From the NCBI RefSeq assembly GCF_001570765.1, contig NZ_BCSH01000008.1, positions 1 through 64,000 of the forward strand: a DNA stretch of 64,000 nucleotides. Reading direction: 5' to 3'. The stretch's first letter is position 1; every line of letters begins with the position of its first letter. Shown here piece after piece: positions 8,548 through 17,936 of the stretch. The notes under the pieces are model-generated. The model searched no databases, was not told the origin of the DNA, and worked only from the letters and a program-made list of their open reading frames with translations. Origin of the DNA: Nocardiopsis listeri NBRC 13360 (lineage in GTDB: Bacteria > Actinomycetota > Actinomycetes > Streptosporangiales > Streptosporangiaceae). The position numbers were made by a program, and so were the translations under genes.

Positions 8548-11103
8548 GTGACCACTTCCCAGGGGCGTTTTCCCGGCCAGGGCAGAAGCCGATTCCCGGA
8601 GGTGTGGGGCAGGGTTCCTCCACGCCACAAGAACTTCACCGGACGCACCGAACAACTCAACGAACTACGCGCGGGCCTGCTCAACCAGGTGACCGCGGTC
8701 GTACCCACCCCCGAGCCGGTGGTGCCTCGGACCCTTCACGGGTACGGGGGCGTGGGCAAGACGCTCATGGCGGTGGAGTACGCACACCGGTTCCGGGAGG
8801 AGTACGACCTGGTGTGGTGGGTGATGGCCGACCAGCCCGGCCTGGTCCGTTCCTCACTGGCCCACTTGGCACCGCATCTGGAACTGCCCGGGCCCGCCGT
8901 CACCGGTGTGGAGGAGGCCGCCAACGGGGTCTTGGAGGCGTTGCGCAAGGGCGATCCCTACTCTCGGTGGTTGCTCGTCTTCGACAACGCCGACGAGCCC
9001 GAAGAGCTCAACGACGTCATCCCCCAAGGTCCCGGACACGTCCTCATCACCACGCGTAACCACCGGTGGGGCGGGGTCGCCGAGACCGTCCCGGTGAACG
9101 TCTTCGCCGAGCACGAGAGCGTGGAGTTCCTCAAAAAGCGCATCCCTCGGGGCATCAGTGGCGACGAGGCCACCGAGCTGGCCGAGGCACTGGGGCATCT
9201 GCCCCTGGCCCTGGAACAGGCGGGTGCCCTACAGTCCGAGACCGGGATGTCGGTCGGGGAGTACCTGGGGCTGCTGTCGGAGCGGACCGGCCCTCTGCTC
9301 CGGGAGGGCAAGCCGCCCGAATACCCCCAGCCCATGACGGCGGCCTGGCAATTGTCGGTGGCCAAGCTGCAGGAGAACCTGCCCGAGGCGATGGAACTCC
9401 TGCGGTGCTGCGCCTTCTTCGGGCCCGAACCGATTCCCCGGGACCTGTTCTTCCCCGTGGACGAGGGCAAGGTGCGCCCGGAGATGGCACAGCTGATGTC
9501 CGACCCGATTCGTCTCAGCAAGGCCATCGGCCAGTTGGGCCGGTACGCGTTGGTCCGTCTGGACAACTCCAACCGCACCGTCCAGGTGCACCGACTGATC
9601 CAGGCGCTGGTACGCGAGGAACTGGACGAACAGACCCAGGAGGAGATCCGGCTGGAGGTGTGGACGCTGCTCAGCGCCGCGGCTCCCAAGAACTTCACCG
9701 ACCCCGCCTCTCAGGCCCGCTACCTGGAGCTGCTCTCCCACATGCGTCCGGCGCGGGTCGCCGAGTCGGCCATCCCGCAGGTGCGGGAGTTCGGGTTGGA
9801 CATGCTCGACTTCCTGTACACCTCGGGCAACTATGAGACCGCGAGCGAGCACGCACAAAGATTCATCGAGAAGTGGAGCGCCGACTCGGGCAACGAGGAT
9901 CCGCACATACTGCGGGCCCAGGCCAAGTACGCCAACCGGCTGCGCGACCTGGGCAGGTTCACCGAAGCCCAGGACATCAACCGGGCGATCCTTCCCTCGA
10001 TGACGCGGGTCCTGGGCGCGAACCACTCCGACACGCTGTCGGTGCTCTCCGGTCGCGGCGCCGACTACCGTGCCCGCGGTGACTTCTGGAAGGCCCGCGA
10101 ACACGACGAGGAGGTACTGCGCCAGTACGAGGGGGCCTTCGGGCCCAACGATCCCGCCACCCTACGGGCTCTGAACAACCTCGCCCTGGACCATGCGTTG
10201 ACCAGTGACTTCGGCGGCTCCCAGGCCAGGCACGAACGTTCCTACATGTTGTTCAAACGGGTCGGCCCGACCGGCGGCTCACCCGTGCTGCTCTCCTACT
10301 GGAACGCGCTGGCACAGGCGGTACGCCTGTCCGGGGACTACACGGAAGCATGTGATCTGGGCGAAGACGCCCTGGCCTACGGTCGCGACCAGTTGGGGGT
10401 GGAGGACCCTCGCACCCTGCGCACCCAGGTGGACCTGGCCATCGCCCGCCGCCTGTCCGGTGAGGTCGAGGAAGCCCTCGACCTGGGCCAGGACGCCCAT
10501 TCCCGTTACCTGCGTCTGCACGGTATCCACCATCCCAGCACCCTGGCCGCGGCGATGTGCCTGGCCAACCTGTGGCGGATGACCGGGGAGCTGGACGGCG
10601 CACTGGAACTGGCCGAGGACACCGACCTGCGCTACGCCCAGGCCTACGGTCACGATCACCCCTACAAGCACGGCTGCACCAGCAACGTGGCGCTCCTGTA
10701 CCGGCTGTTGGGCGACCCGGAGCGGGCCCGATCAATGAACGAGAGCGCGCTGATCGCCTTGGAGGCCCGGCTGGGCCGCAACCACCACTACACGCTGGCC
10801 GCCGCCACCAACCTGGCCGGCGACCTGGCGGCGTTGGGCGACACCGACAACGCCGCACGGCTCGGTCAGGGGACACTGCGTCGCTACCGCGAGTTGGTGG
10901 GAGAGGAACACCCCAGCAGTTTGGCCTGTGCCTCCAACCTGGTGCTGGACCTGCGAGCCGAGAAGAAGTCGACGGCGGCCAAGGAACTGTCCGACCACAC
11001 CTACGACGCCTTTGTGCGCGCCCTGGGCCGTGAACACCCCTTCACCGGCGCGTGCGAGGAGAACCATCGTCTGGTCGCCGACTTCGATCCGCCCCTGTTG
11101 TGA
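8548..11103 (+). CDS. fxsT: NB-ARC/TPR protein of the FxSxx system (FxsT-like)
   Basis: Product of 851 residues. The N-terminus carries the pattern PEVWGRVPPRHKNFTGR typical of FxSxx-system TPR proteins. An NB-ARC NTPase follows, with P-loop GYGGVGKT (Lys71), Walker B region RWLLVFDNADEP (about 146-157), and GHVLITTRNHRWGG and GHLPLALEQAG motifs. From about residue 410 to the end there are repeated TPR_10/TPR_12 units, visible as recurring LG..H..TL and AxNLA patterns. The family is thought to act as a regulatory STAND-type switch linked to peptide maturation; the exact role is unknown. The GTG start has GGAGGACACC just upstream. It is divergent from the precursor gene and convergent with the HExxH gene. 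Confidence 0.85.
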   Translation: MTTSQGRFPGQGRSRFPEVWGRVPPRHKNFTGRTEQLNELRAGLLNQVTAVVPTPEPVVPRTLHGYGGVGKTLMAVEYAHRFREEYDLVWWVMADQPGLVRSSLAHLAPHLELPGPAVTGVEEAANGVLEALRKGDPYSRWLLVFDNADEPEELNDVIPQGPGHVLITTRNHRWGGVAETVPVNVFAEHESVEFLKKRIPRGISGDEATELAEALGHLPLALEQAGALQSETGMSVGEYLGLLSERTGPLLREGKPPEYPQPMTAAWQLSVAKLQENLPEAMELLRCCAFFGPEPIPRDLFFPVDEGKVRPEMAQLMSDPIRLSKAIGQLGRYALVRLDNSNRTVQVHRLIQALVREELDEQTQEEIRLEVWTLLSAAAPKNFTDPASQARYLELLSHMRPARVAESAIPQVREFGLDMLDFLYTSGNYETASEHAQRFIEKWSADSGNEDPHILRAQAKYANRLRDLGRFTEAQDINRAILPSMTRVLGANHSDTLSVLSGRGADYRARGDFWKAREHDEEVLRQYEGAFGPNDPATLRALNNLALDHALTSDFGGSQARHERSYMLFKRVGPTGGSPVLLSYWNALAQAVRLSGDYTEACDLGEDALAYGRDQLGVEDPRTLRTQVDLAIARRLSGEVEEALDLGQDAHSRYLRLHGIHHPSTLAAAMCLANLWRMTGELDGALELAEDTDLRYAQAYGHDHPYKHGCTSNVALLYRLLGDPERARSMNESALIALEARLGRNHHYTLAAATNLAGDLAALGDTDNAARLGQGTLRRYRELVGEEHPSSLACASNLVLDLRAEKKSTAAKELSDHTYDAFVRALGREHPFTGACEENHRLVADFDPPLL

Positions 11104-11138
11104 GGGCCGCACACCAGCGGCAAGGCCTCGTGTGACGA

Positions 11139-11168
11139 CGGGACCTCCGGGCTCAGCCCGAGGTCCCG
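11139..11168. terminator. Bidirectional hairpin between fxsT and the HExxH gene
   Basis: CGGGACCTCCGGGC, TCA, GCCCGAGGTCCCG form a stem with a single bulged base. It lies between convergent genes and includes the stop codon of the minus-strand gene (11153-11155). Confidence 0.6.
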
Positions 11169-12466
11169 TTGCGGGCGCGCCACCGGTCCAGGTGGCGACG
11201 GGCCGCGTCCCGCGCGGCGCGTTCGGCCGAGTCCGGGACCGGCTCGTTCTGCCATTCCCGCAGGGTGTGGTCGGTCAGGGCGAGAAAGCGCTTACCGTCG
11301 GTGGTGAGCCGCCCCGAGTCGGCCAAGACGTGGGCCGCGTCGACCGTGGATCGGCGCCAGTGCGCGAAGTCCACGTGGGCACGGCGAGCCTCCTCGCCTT
11401 CGGCGACATGCCGGTAACGGCGCCAGAACCCGGCCACACCCAGATGGGCGTACACACCCTGCAGCAACCCGGATGCGGGACGAGGATCGGGGCGCCAGGG
11501 TGCGTAGTAGCGACTCCCGTCCTCGGGCAGGGTCAGGTCGACCAGGTCGAGCAGGGCGGTGAGCTTGGCGTGTTGCACCTCGTGCGCGAAGGTGAGCGCG
11601 AACGGCACCGGTCCGGTGGGACGGGACGACCCCAGGTTCCCGAAGGCGTGCCGGGCCGTCGCGCTGGTGTACACCTTGCCGCCCGGCGCGGTGATGGGGG
11701 TCAGTGTGGTGACGATGGCCGCCGTCTCCTCCGCGATGGTCCAGTGGTGGTCCACCAGGGACTCCCATGCCTGTTGCAGTGTGCCTCGCCACCAGTGCAG
11801 CTCCTCCGCGTCCAGACGCCGAGCGACCAGATCGGTACCGGGCATGCGATCCGGGTCCTGATCGTCAAGGAGCAGTTCGAGCCGCCTACCTCGGTGTTCG
11901 GCCGCGAGTCTTCGCAAGGCGTGCCATCCGGGGGCGTCCTCGTGCGGGTCCTCGGGGACCTCCACCACGGACCTGCCCGCCACCCCGATAATGGCCCGTC
12001 CGTCGTCGATCTCCACCAGCGCGGAGGGCGCCTCGCCGACCAGGGCACGTCCCAGGGAGGGTAACGGGACGGTCGGGCCGTCCAGGGGAACCTCGACGCG
12101 GGCGTCCACGCCGGCGCGCAGGGCCGCTGACACGGCGAGCGCGGACAGCGCCCCGATGCGGGCGGGTTCGGCGCGGTGACCGGCCAGGGCCAAAGCGGTA
12201 CGGCGCGCCCATACCCCGACGGTGGGGGTGCGCAACACCCGCGCGACCGGGTCGGGCGCGTGTTGTTGGGCGCGGGCCAGCAATTCGTAGGCGTCTCGGG
12301 CGCGTACGGCCCCGGGGTGCCCCGTCTGGTTGGCGACGTCCACGACGCGACGCAGCAGGAGCAGGTGCTTGCCGTACTGCGCGGAGCTCAGGTGGGCGGC
12401 GGCGGCCCTCCCACCTGATCCTCGGGCCAGGTCGTCGAACAGCGGGGCGGGGACCGGTCCCGGCAT
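11153..12466 (-). CDS. HExxH-type peptide-modifying protein (mod_HExxH/alpha-KG HExxH family)
   Basis: Product of 437 residues. The signature HEVQH sits at residues 295-299 in the context GPVPFALTFAHEVQHAKL, with a conserved-looking GNLGSS segment before it. The rest is helical with an N-terminal SAQYGKHLLLLRRVV region typical of the family TIGR04267. Members occur next to FxsB radical SAM enzymes, and related proteins have been shown to hydroxylate residues in ribosomal peptides using iron and 2-oxoglutarate. Hydroxylation of Asn or Asp in the 8120-8293 peptide is the natural guess here, not shown. The ATG at 12466 directly follows the TAG of the radical SAM gene (no gap), with AGGAA inside that gene's end, so the pair is a coupled operon. 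Confidence 0.85.
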   Translation of the reverse strand: MPGPVPAPLFDDLARGSGGRAAAAHLSSAQYGKHLLLLRRVVDVANQTGHPGAVRARDAYELLARAQQHAPDPVARVLRTPTVGVWARRTALALAGHRAEPARIGALSALAVSAALRAGVDARVEVPLDGPTVPLPSLGRALVGEAPSALVEIDDGRAIIGVAGRSVVEVPEDPHEDAPGWHALRRLAAEHRGRRLELLLDDQDPDRMPGTDLVARRLDAEELHWWRGTLQQAWESLVDHHWTIAEETAAIVTTLTPITAPGGKVYTSATARHAFGNLGSSRPTGPVPFALTFAHEVQHAKLTALLDLVDLTLPEDGSRYYAPWRPDPRPASGLLQGVYAHLGVAGFWRRYRHVAEGEEARRAHVDFAHWRRSTVDAAHVLADSGRLTTDGKRFLALTDHTLREWQNEPVPDSAERAARDAARRHLDRWRARNGTSG

Positions 12467-13684
12467 CTAGAGTTCCTTCCTGATCCGTGCCACGTCCGCG
12501 GCCACGGTCCGGTGGATGTGGGTGATCAGGTGGTAGAGATCGGCGCAGTAGACCGAGGGGTTGAGAAAACCATGGCCGGAGCGGTAACGGTGCGGGTAGA
12601 GTCCACCGCCGCACACCTTGGCCAGTGGGCAATCTGCGCAGGTGGGACTCAGGGCACGGGCACCGATCTGGCGGGCGGCCACCGAGGGCAGGTAGAGGGC
12701 GTCCTCGAAGGGATGGGTGAAGGTGTGCAAGGGGGTGTGCGCGGCCCCCTCGAAGGCGGACTTGAGACTGTCGACCTGTTCGACGCTCCCGTCGGTCTCC
12801 ACCACCACCAGCGCGGCCGGTGAGAGCCCGATGCTCTCGGCGCGGGAGGAACCACCCAGGATCAGGCGGATGATCTCGTTGAACATACGGACGTTGGTCT
12901 CGCGTTCGGGTGCGCCGTACCAACGGTCGAACACCGCGGCCATCCAGCGACCGTAGTGGGGTTCGGTGGGAGACCAGCCCGGTGGCGGCTCGTCCCAGTG
13001 GCCGTGCGGCAGGAGGAAGTCGATACCGGGCGGGTCGTAGCCGATCAGGTGCTCGAAGGTGGCGACCGGATCCGATTCCAGGTCGACGGTGGTGAGCAGT
13101 CCGGACAGCAGTCGGCGGTCGCGGGTGTTGAGGCGTTCGATGCCGGCCTGCACTTCGGTGTGGCTGCCGCGTCCGTTGGCCCGGGTGCGGTGCCGGTCGT
13201 GGTCCTCGCGCGCACCGTCGATGCTGACACCGACCCGGATACCGAACTCCTCGAACAGGTCAAGGTAGTGCCGGTCGATGAGCACGCCGTTGGTCTGCAT
13301 GCGCAGGGCGATCTGTACGTCGGGGTCACAGGCCTTGCGCAACGACTCGGCGACATACCTCAGGTGGTCGGGACCGACCAACAGGGGTTCGCCGCCGTGC
13401 AGGACGACGTCGACACGGTCACGGCCGTGGGTGCGGGCGTGTTCGGCGATGCGTTCGGCGACCCGGTCGACGGTGGGCTTGGCCATACGTCTGGGTTGGG
13501 AGCGCCAACCCTGGTCGGCCATCTCGTACATGTAGCAGTAGTCGCAGGCGAGGTTACAGCGACTGTGGATCTTGAGGATGAACTCGCGAAAGGGCGTGGG
13601 ACGCCAACCCTGACCGAGAAGTTCGTCGACGTCCATGTCTTCGGGCCATTCGGTGGGTCTTTCCGATCCGACACTCCTTGTCAC
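12467..13684 (-). CDS. fxsB: FxsB-family radical SAM/SPASM peptide maturase
   Basis: Product of 405 residues. The [4Fe-4S]/SAM motif is CNLACDYC (Cys43, Cys47, Cys50) followed by YMYE, as in FxsB proteins. LHGGEPLL is the GGE motif and MQTNGVLID another radical SAM landmark. The C-terminal SPASM-like part reads CADCPLAKVCGGGLYPHRY and then GFLNPSVYCADL, the typical FxsB ending that holds auxiliary clusters. FxsB relatives form Calpha/Cbeta crosslinks, including three-residue cyclophanes, in ribosomal peptides. The probable substrate is the 8120-8293 peptide. It is the first gene of the minus-strand pair with the HExxH enzyme. Confidence 0.9.
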   Translation of the reverse strand: MTRSVGSERPTEWPEDMDVDELLGQGWRPTPFREFILKIHSRCNLACDYCYMYEMADQGWRSQPRRMAKPTVDRVAERIAEHARTHGRDRVDVVLHGGEPLLVGPDHLRYVAESLRKACDPDVQIALRMQTNGVLIDRHYLDLFEEFGIRVGVSIDGAREDHDRHRTRANGRGSHTEVQAGIERLNTRDRRLLSGLLTTVDLESDPVATFEHLIGYDPPGIDFLLPHGHWDEPPPGWSPTEPHYGRWMAAVFDRWYGAPERETNVRMFNEIIRLILGGSSRAESIGLSPAALVVVETDGSVEQVDSLKSAFEGAAHTPLHTFTHPFEDALYLPSVAARQIGARALSPTCADCPLAKVCGGGLYPHRYRSGHGFLNPSVYCADLYHLITHIHRTVAADVARIRKEL

Positions 13685-14197
13685 GCCGGGGGTCCTCCTA
13701 TGGTGAGGGCACGCGCGAAATACGATTGATCATCGCATTTACCGGAATACGTACTCTCATGGGGTATCCACAAACCTCACCGACGGGTAGTCCATCCACG
13801 CCTTCCGGTAGCGCCAACCTGCCCTTTACGTCCGATCCGTCCGGGTTTATCCTGCGACAGCCCGAGACAGTCCCTCGATCGACGAACTTCGCCCCATGGC
13901 CGATACCGGCCGGCACTTCGATGATTACCCGACTCCGAAACGCGGTAGCGATCCCTTTCCCACTCACATCCCGAACCAGGATCCTTCGCTACCCTTTCCA
14001 GGGTTTTCACCATCTTCGTCATGACGATCCGCGACCGCGAGGAATGGTGGACCCTTCCTCCGCGAACCGGACGACCGTCCGAACAGGCATGCCGGGCGTA
14101 CGGGGGCGCAGGTTTCCGCGTTTCCCCCTACAAGCCCCCCGCGTGCGGCTAGTCTGATGCCGTTTCGGCCACCCCCGTCACTTTGGGTGAAGACTTA
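13685..14197. other. Intergenic region between fxsB and the first family member
   Basis: 513 bp between divergent genes. No frame shows protein-like composition; short ORFs here have skewed, non-homologous sequence. It must hold promoters for both sides. No palindromic operator is evident. Confidence 0.5.
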
Positions 14198-15703
14198 ATG
14201 ACTGAGCGCCTTCGCACCGCCATCTCCGCCTGCATCGACTGGGCGCACACCGTCGAGGAACCTCCCGCCCTGCACATCGAGGCACTGGTACTCCTACTCA
14301 GCGCCCACCAGGACACGGGCGCCACCGACCCCGGTGACTGGACCGTGGACGACGTCCACGAGGTGGCGGCCCTGCTCCGTCACCGTGACCGGTTGCCCGA
14401 ACTGATCCGTGAGACCTGGCTCAGCTGGTGCGACCACCTGGTCACCGACGCACGCCTGGTGTCGACCGAGACCCCGCGCCGGCTGCGCACGGCGATCGAG
14501 AAGGTCGACCTGAGTCGACCCGAGCACGCCGAGCCGGTCTCCGAGGCGCCGCTGGAGGTCGCCGCCCCTCTCCTGGAACGCCTGGGGTACGGGGAGACCG
14601 AGAACCCCGAACAACCACGCCCCTACCTGCCCATGCCCGTAGCCGACCTGGACATCCGCGCCGAAGCGTGCCCCATCCTGCACCTGGCCGCACGACTGTC
14701 CGCGTGGATGGACCCGCAGGCACTGCTTCGCCCCTACACCGAGCACGACGCTCTCGGCGAGAACGACATCACCGAGGCGGCCAGAGCCCTCGGTGTCCCC
14801 TCCGGCGAGATCCCGTTCCTGTTCTCCGTCGCCCGCGCCGCGGGCCTGGTGCGCACCGACTATCTGCACGCCCGTCCCGGACCGGCGGCGCACGCGTGGG
14901 TGGGAAGGACCCCGGGTGCGGTCGCCGACGCCTGGGCCGATGCCCTGTCCACCATGACCGCCCGGCCCGGGGCCACACCCTTCCTGGTACTCGGCGAACT
15001 CTTCCTCACCGGAAGGGCCCTGTCTCCAGGCGAGCTGGTCCACGTGTGCGCCGAACCGAACCCGGAGTCATATCTGCCCCGGGTGTTGGAGGTACTGACC
15101 GACCTGGGGGCGGTGACGGCCACCGACGACGGTCGGCACCTGATCACGGGGCTGGGCGATCACTGCGTCGCCCGCCGGCTGAGCGCATGTGGGGTCGAGG
15201 TACCCGCCACACCACCGGTCACGGAGTTGAACTCCACCGAACTCCTGGAACTGGCGGCAGCGGCTCGACCGATCGACATCGAACCCCTGCTGGACCAGTG
15301 GTCGGCGAGTCGGGAGCCGTCCGAGGCCGCCCGTGAACTTCTCGACGCCGGTTTGGCACCGGGTGATCCCGAGGACTTCGTTCGTTCCATGACCGACCGT
15401 CCTCGGGGTGACACCGTCCTGGAATATGCAGGCCAGGATTCGCGCCTGTCCGATGCCGTACGGCGGGCCGACTCCGCAGAGCCCTGTGGTCCCTCGCCGT
15501 CGCCCTTCGCCAGAGTCGGTGTGGACCGGTTCGAGGACGAGTCCTGCTTCGGCTTCGCCGATGAGTACGCGTCTACCGAAGACCCCGCCGATGAGTACGC
15601 GTCCCCCTACGGGCCAGACGATGGGTACAGGTTCCCTTTCGAAACCGAAGATCAGCCCTACATGGAGTCGAGTCCGCACTGGGAATCGGAGTCGAGCCAC
15701 TGA
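14198..15703 (+). CDS. Unrecognised actinobacterial protein (paralogous family member 1, most divergent)
   Basis: Product of 501 residues, soluble, rich in helices, no catalytic motif seen. It shares a weak architecture with the proteins at 17937, 20541 and 25963. All have a first helical block with a Leu-rich ...LSAWMDP... segment, then an acidic stretch, GVPSGEIPFLFSVARAAGLV (compare LTPKEIPRVFEAALRAGFLY in the 17937 protein), and a winged-helix-like TDLGAVTATDDGRHLITGLG. The last ~60 residues are acidic and repeat DEYAS twice. The ATG at 14198 follows GGGTGAAG; a TTG at 14183 is possible but less likely. Function unknown; helical-repeat scaffolding or transcriptional control would both fit. 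Confidence 0.65.
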   Translation: MTERLRTAISACIDWAHTVEEPPALHIEALVLLLSAHQDTGATDPGDWTVDDVHEVAALLRHRDRLPELIRETWLSWCDHLVTDARLVSTETPRRLRTAIEKVDLSRPEHAEPVSEAPLEVAAPLLERLGYGETENPEQPRPYLPMPVADLDIRAEACPILHLAARLSAWMDPQALLRPYTEHDALGENDITEAARALGVPSGEIPFLFSVARAAGLVRTDYLHARPGPAAHAWVGRTPGAVADAWADALSTMTARPGATPFLVLGELFLTGRALSPGELVHVCAEPNPESYLPRVLEVLTDLGAVTATDDGRHLITGLGDHCVARRLSACGVEVPATPPVTELNSTELLELAAAARPIDIEPLLDQWSASREPSEAARELLDAGLAPGDPEDFVRSMTDRPRGDTVLEYAGQDSRLSDAVRRADSAEPCGPSPSPFARVGVDRFEDESCFGFADEYASTEDPADEYASPYGPDDGYRFPFETEDQPYMESSPHWESESSH

Positions 15704-16001
15704 CCCGCCAGAGCGGAGAAGGTGGGCCCCGCTACGCTCCTCAGACGAACCCACGATGCGCGGGACACACAAGCCTCCTCACCAAGGCCGGCGTTCCGCC
15801 AGGGAAACGTCCTGTTCCAGCTGGACGGCCACCTCGAAGAGCAGGCCCTTTCACCTGATTTCTGGGTGTGGAAGCCCGGTCCTTCAGGGCCGGGAGGAAA
15901 CACCCCCGCCCACCCTTCCCGGCCATCGAAGACCAGGAAAGGCGGAGAAGTTCTCTGATTCGGCCCCATGGCCGGATCAGAGGTGGTTAGCGTATTGGAC
16001 C

Positions 16002-17066
16002 ATGAAGCTGGTGGCGCGGGTCAAGCTGCTGCCTTCGCCAGAACAGGCACAGGCACTCCAGGCGAACCTGAAAGCCCAGAACCTGGGCCGGAAGGGTTCT
16101 GCGCGCCGGGCACGGATCGAGTCCACCCCGATCTGTTTCCGCGCTCATGCGGCCCAACCCTTCGATGATCGGTGTCTGTCCTGGCAGATGGACGCACGCA
16201 CCGTCTCGATCTGGACGGTGGCCGGGCGGATGAAGAACCTGGGCTTCACCTCTTCGCCGGAGCAGTTGAAGCTGTTGGCCGAGTGCCGCCAGGGTGAGAG
16301 CGATCTGACCTGCCAGGACGGGCAGTGGTATCTGTCCGCTACCTGTGAGGTGCCCGAACGGGTGGAGAACCCGGATCCTGCCGGGTGGGTGGGGGTGGAT
16401 CTGGGGATCGTGGAGATCGCCACCACCTCCACCGGGGACCGGTTCGCCGGACGTCACCTGAACCGGCAGCGCAGGCAACAGAGCCAACTTCGCGCCAAAC
16501 TCCAGGCCAAGAACACCAAAAGCGCCAAACGCGTCTTGAAGCGCCTGCGCCGCCGGGAGGCACGGCGGGCGCGGGATGTGAACCATCGGATTTCCAAACG
16601 CATCGTGGAGCGGGCCGAACGCACCGATCACGGCATCGTCCTTGAAGACCTTCGGGGCATCCGTGGCCGGGTACGGCAGGCCAAATAACAACGCGCCGCG
16701 TTGCATGCGTGGAGTTTCGCCCAACTGCGGGACTTCATCGCCTATAAGGCTCGCAGGGTGGGGGTGCCGGTCCTGGTGGTGGATCCGGCCTACACCTCCC
16801 AGACCTGCTCGGAGTGCGACCACACCTCCAGACGCAACCGGCCCACCCGGAACCGGTTCGTGTGCCGAAGTTGTGGTGTGGTGTTGCACGCCGATGTGAA
16901 CGCCGCACGCGACCTCGCCCACCGAGGCGAAGCGGCGTGGATCGCGGGGCGCGAGTCAACCGCCCCCCACCCTCCACATAGGAGGTGTGTTGGACGCGGG
17001 AGGAGGGACCCATCCACCAGATGGGCGCCCACCCCCAAGCCCGTGGCTTCAGCCACGGGTAGTTGA
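16002..17066 (+). pseudogene. tnpB copy 2, interrupted by an in-frame TAA and an internal deletion
   Basis: From the ATG at 16002 the frame encodes a TnpB-like RNA-guided nuclease: GVDLGIVEIATTS (RuvC Asp), HGIVLEDLRGIRG (RuvC Glu), then a zinc finger (CSECDHTSRRNR and FVCRSCG) and HADVNAARDLA (third RuvC Asp). All three acidic residues are present, but a TAA at 16686-16688 splits the frame before the zinc finger. The same frame reopens immediately and runs to the TGA at 17064-17066. Compared with copy 1, 62 codons are missing between QALQ and ANLKA, removed in frame between imperfect GCGAmCCTG repeats. Stop read-through aside, it should be inactive. Confidence 0.8.
17040..17059 (+). other. 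Right-end/omega-RNA-like terminal hairpin of tnpB copy 2
   Basis: Nine-base arms CCCGTGGCT and AGCCACGGG with a TC loop, followed by TAGTTGAC at 17060-17067. By analogy with other TnpB elements, a guide, if one were ever expressed, would start at about 17068. Confidence 0.55.
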
Positions 17067-17114
17067 CCCATACCCGGCCACCGACCGCACGCCGGTCGCC
17101 AGCCCCTCGGAGCT

Positions 17115-17290
17115 CTACCCCGGAGGCAGGCTGATCGCCGGATCGTCCGCGACGTTGAACGGTGCGGTGAAGGGCCCGTACCGGCAGACCTCGCGCGGCC
17201 AGGGGCGGACCATGTACTCCCCGTCGTGATCGAGTGTGCCGTGCGGCAGGAGCGGGCCGATCATCATCCCGGTATTCAGCCAGAATGGTC
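17115..17290 (-). pseudogene. Amidase-family C-terminal fragment
   Basis: Read from about 17290 leftward to a TAG at 17115-17117, the frame gives MMIGPLLPHGTLDHDGEY and then a segment containing YGPFTAPFNVADDPAISLPPG (from about 17180). The pattern PFTxxFNVxxxPAISLP is characteristic of the C-terminal part of amidase-signature enzymes. Nothing upstream supplies the catalytic Ser-Ser-Lys core, and the fragment lies just beyond the right end of the tnpB element. It is probably the residue of a gene lost when DNA was rearranged here. Confidence 0.45.
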
Positions 17291-17936
17291 TCGGACCCTG
17301 CCTCCACTTTCTCTTCGCTCACTTGACCTGGGACAACAAGGTTATCCACAGGCCTTCTGCGGATTTCTTCGTCTTCGTCGACGATGGAGTCACGGCCATC
17401 CCGACACCTGATTCCCGTGGGGCACCATGACCATCGTCGAACCCGTCCGTTTCCGCCTGCTCCGAGGCACCATCCCGTATCTGCTCTCCCTCGCCGTCGA
17501 GGAGGGGTTGCGCACCCTCAACGAGTTCCTCCGGCCTCGGCCCACCCTCACCCCTCCAGGCCCGAAGCGCCCCGAGCGGGTTCGGGGGCACGGCGCCCCC
17601 GAAGAGCCTCCGCCCAGGACCAGGAGCCCGCACACCGCGATGAGCGATATGTGCCGACAGCACGACGAGACCAAGACCCCGCCCACAGGTCGGCCCCGTT
17701 GTGGGATGGGGGTCCCCCTGCGAGGCGCGGGTGACGGCTGCGCGCGGAGGGCAATGTGGCGGCCGACCGGTGATCGTTCCAAGGTCGATCGGTGCCCCGA
17801 CCCGGCGACCGGTCGACACCACCGTGAACCGATCGATGAGGTCACCGTGGACACCACATCCGCGCCGATGGACGGAAGCACCCTCGAAACGTCCGACCAG
17901 CGGGGGGAACACTGCGACGCTTCCTTCGGGGAGACC
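17291..17936. other. Non-coding stretch upstream of family member 2
   Basis: A plus-strand frame is open from 17427 into the gene at 17937, but the first 170 residues are Pro/Arg-rich and non-homologous. The opposite strand is also open without recognisable protein. One perfect DnaA-box-like TTATCCACA occurs at 17342-17350, alone. I treat the stretch as leader or promoter DNA. Confidence 0.45.

Larger units (their letters stand above)
15865..17067 (+). mobile_element. Decayed IS605/IS1341-type element (tnpB copy 2) with left and right ends
   Basis: The left end begins with TGGGTGTGGAAGCCCGG and a stem-loop at 15875-15894, matching copy 1 near 3441-3480. The right end carries a 20-base stem-loop at 17040-17059 (CCCGTGGCT/TC/AGCCACGGG) followed by TAGTTGAC to 17067. 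Such a 3' hairpin is typical of the omega-RNA end of TnpB elements, with the guide taken from the flank just beyond. No tnpA is present. The element sits beside an amidase remnant at 17115-17290. Confidence 0.7.

Noticed and set aside
17342..17350. Perfect DnaA-box TTATCCACA, possible origin
   Set aside because: A single box with no cluster, no dnaA/dnaN neighbours and no AT-rich unwinding region.
17427..17936. Long N-terminal extension of family member 2
   Set aside because: No homology to the paralogues and skewed composition. The start at 17937 matches the other members and has a ribosome site.
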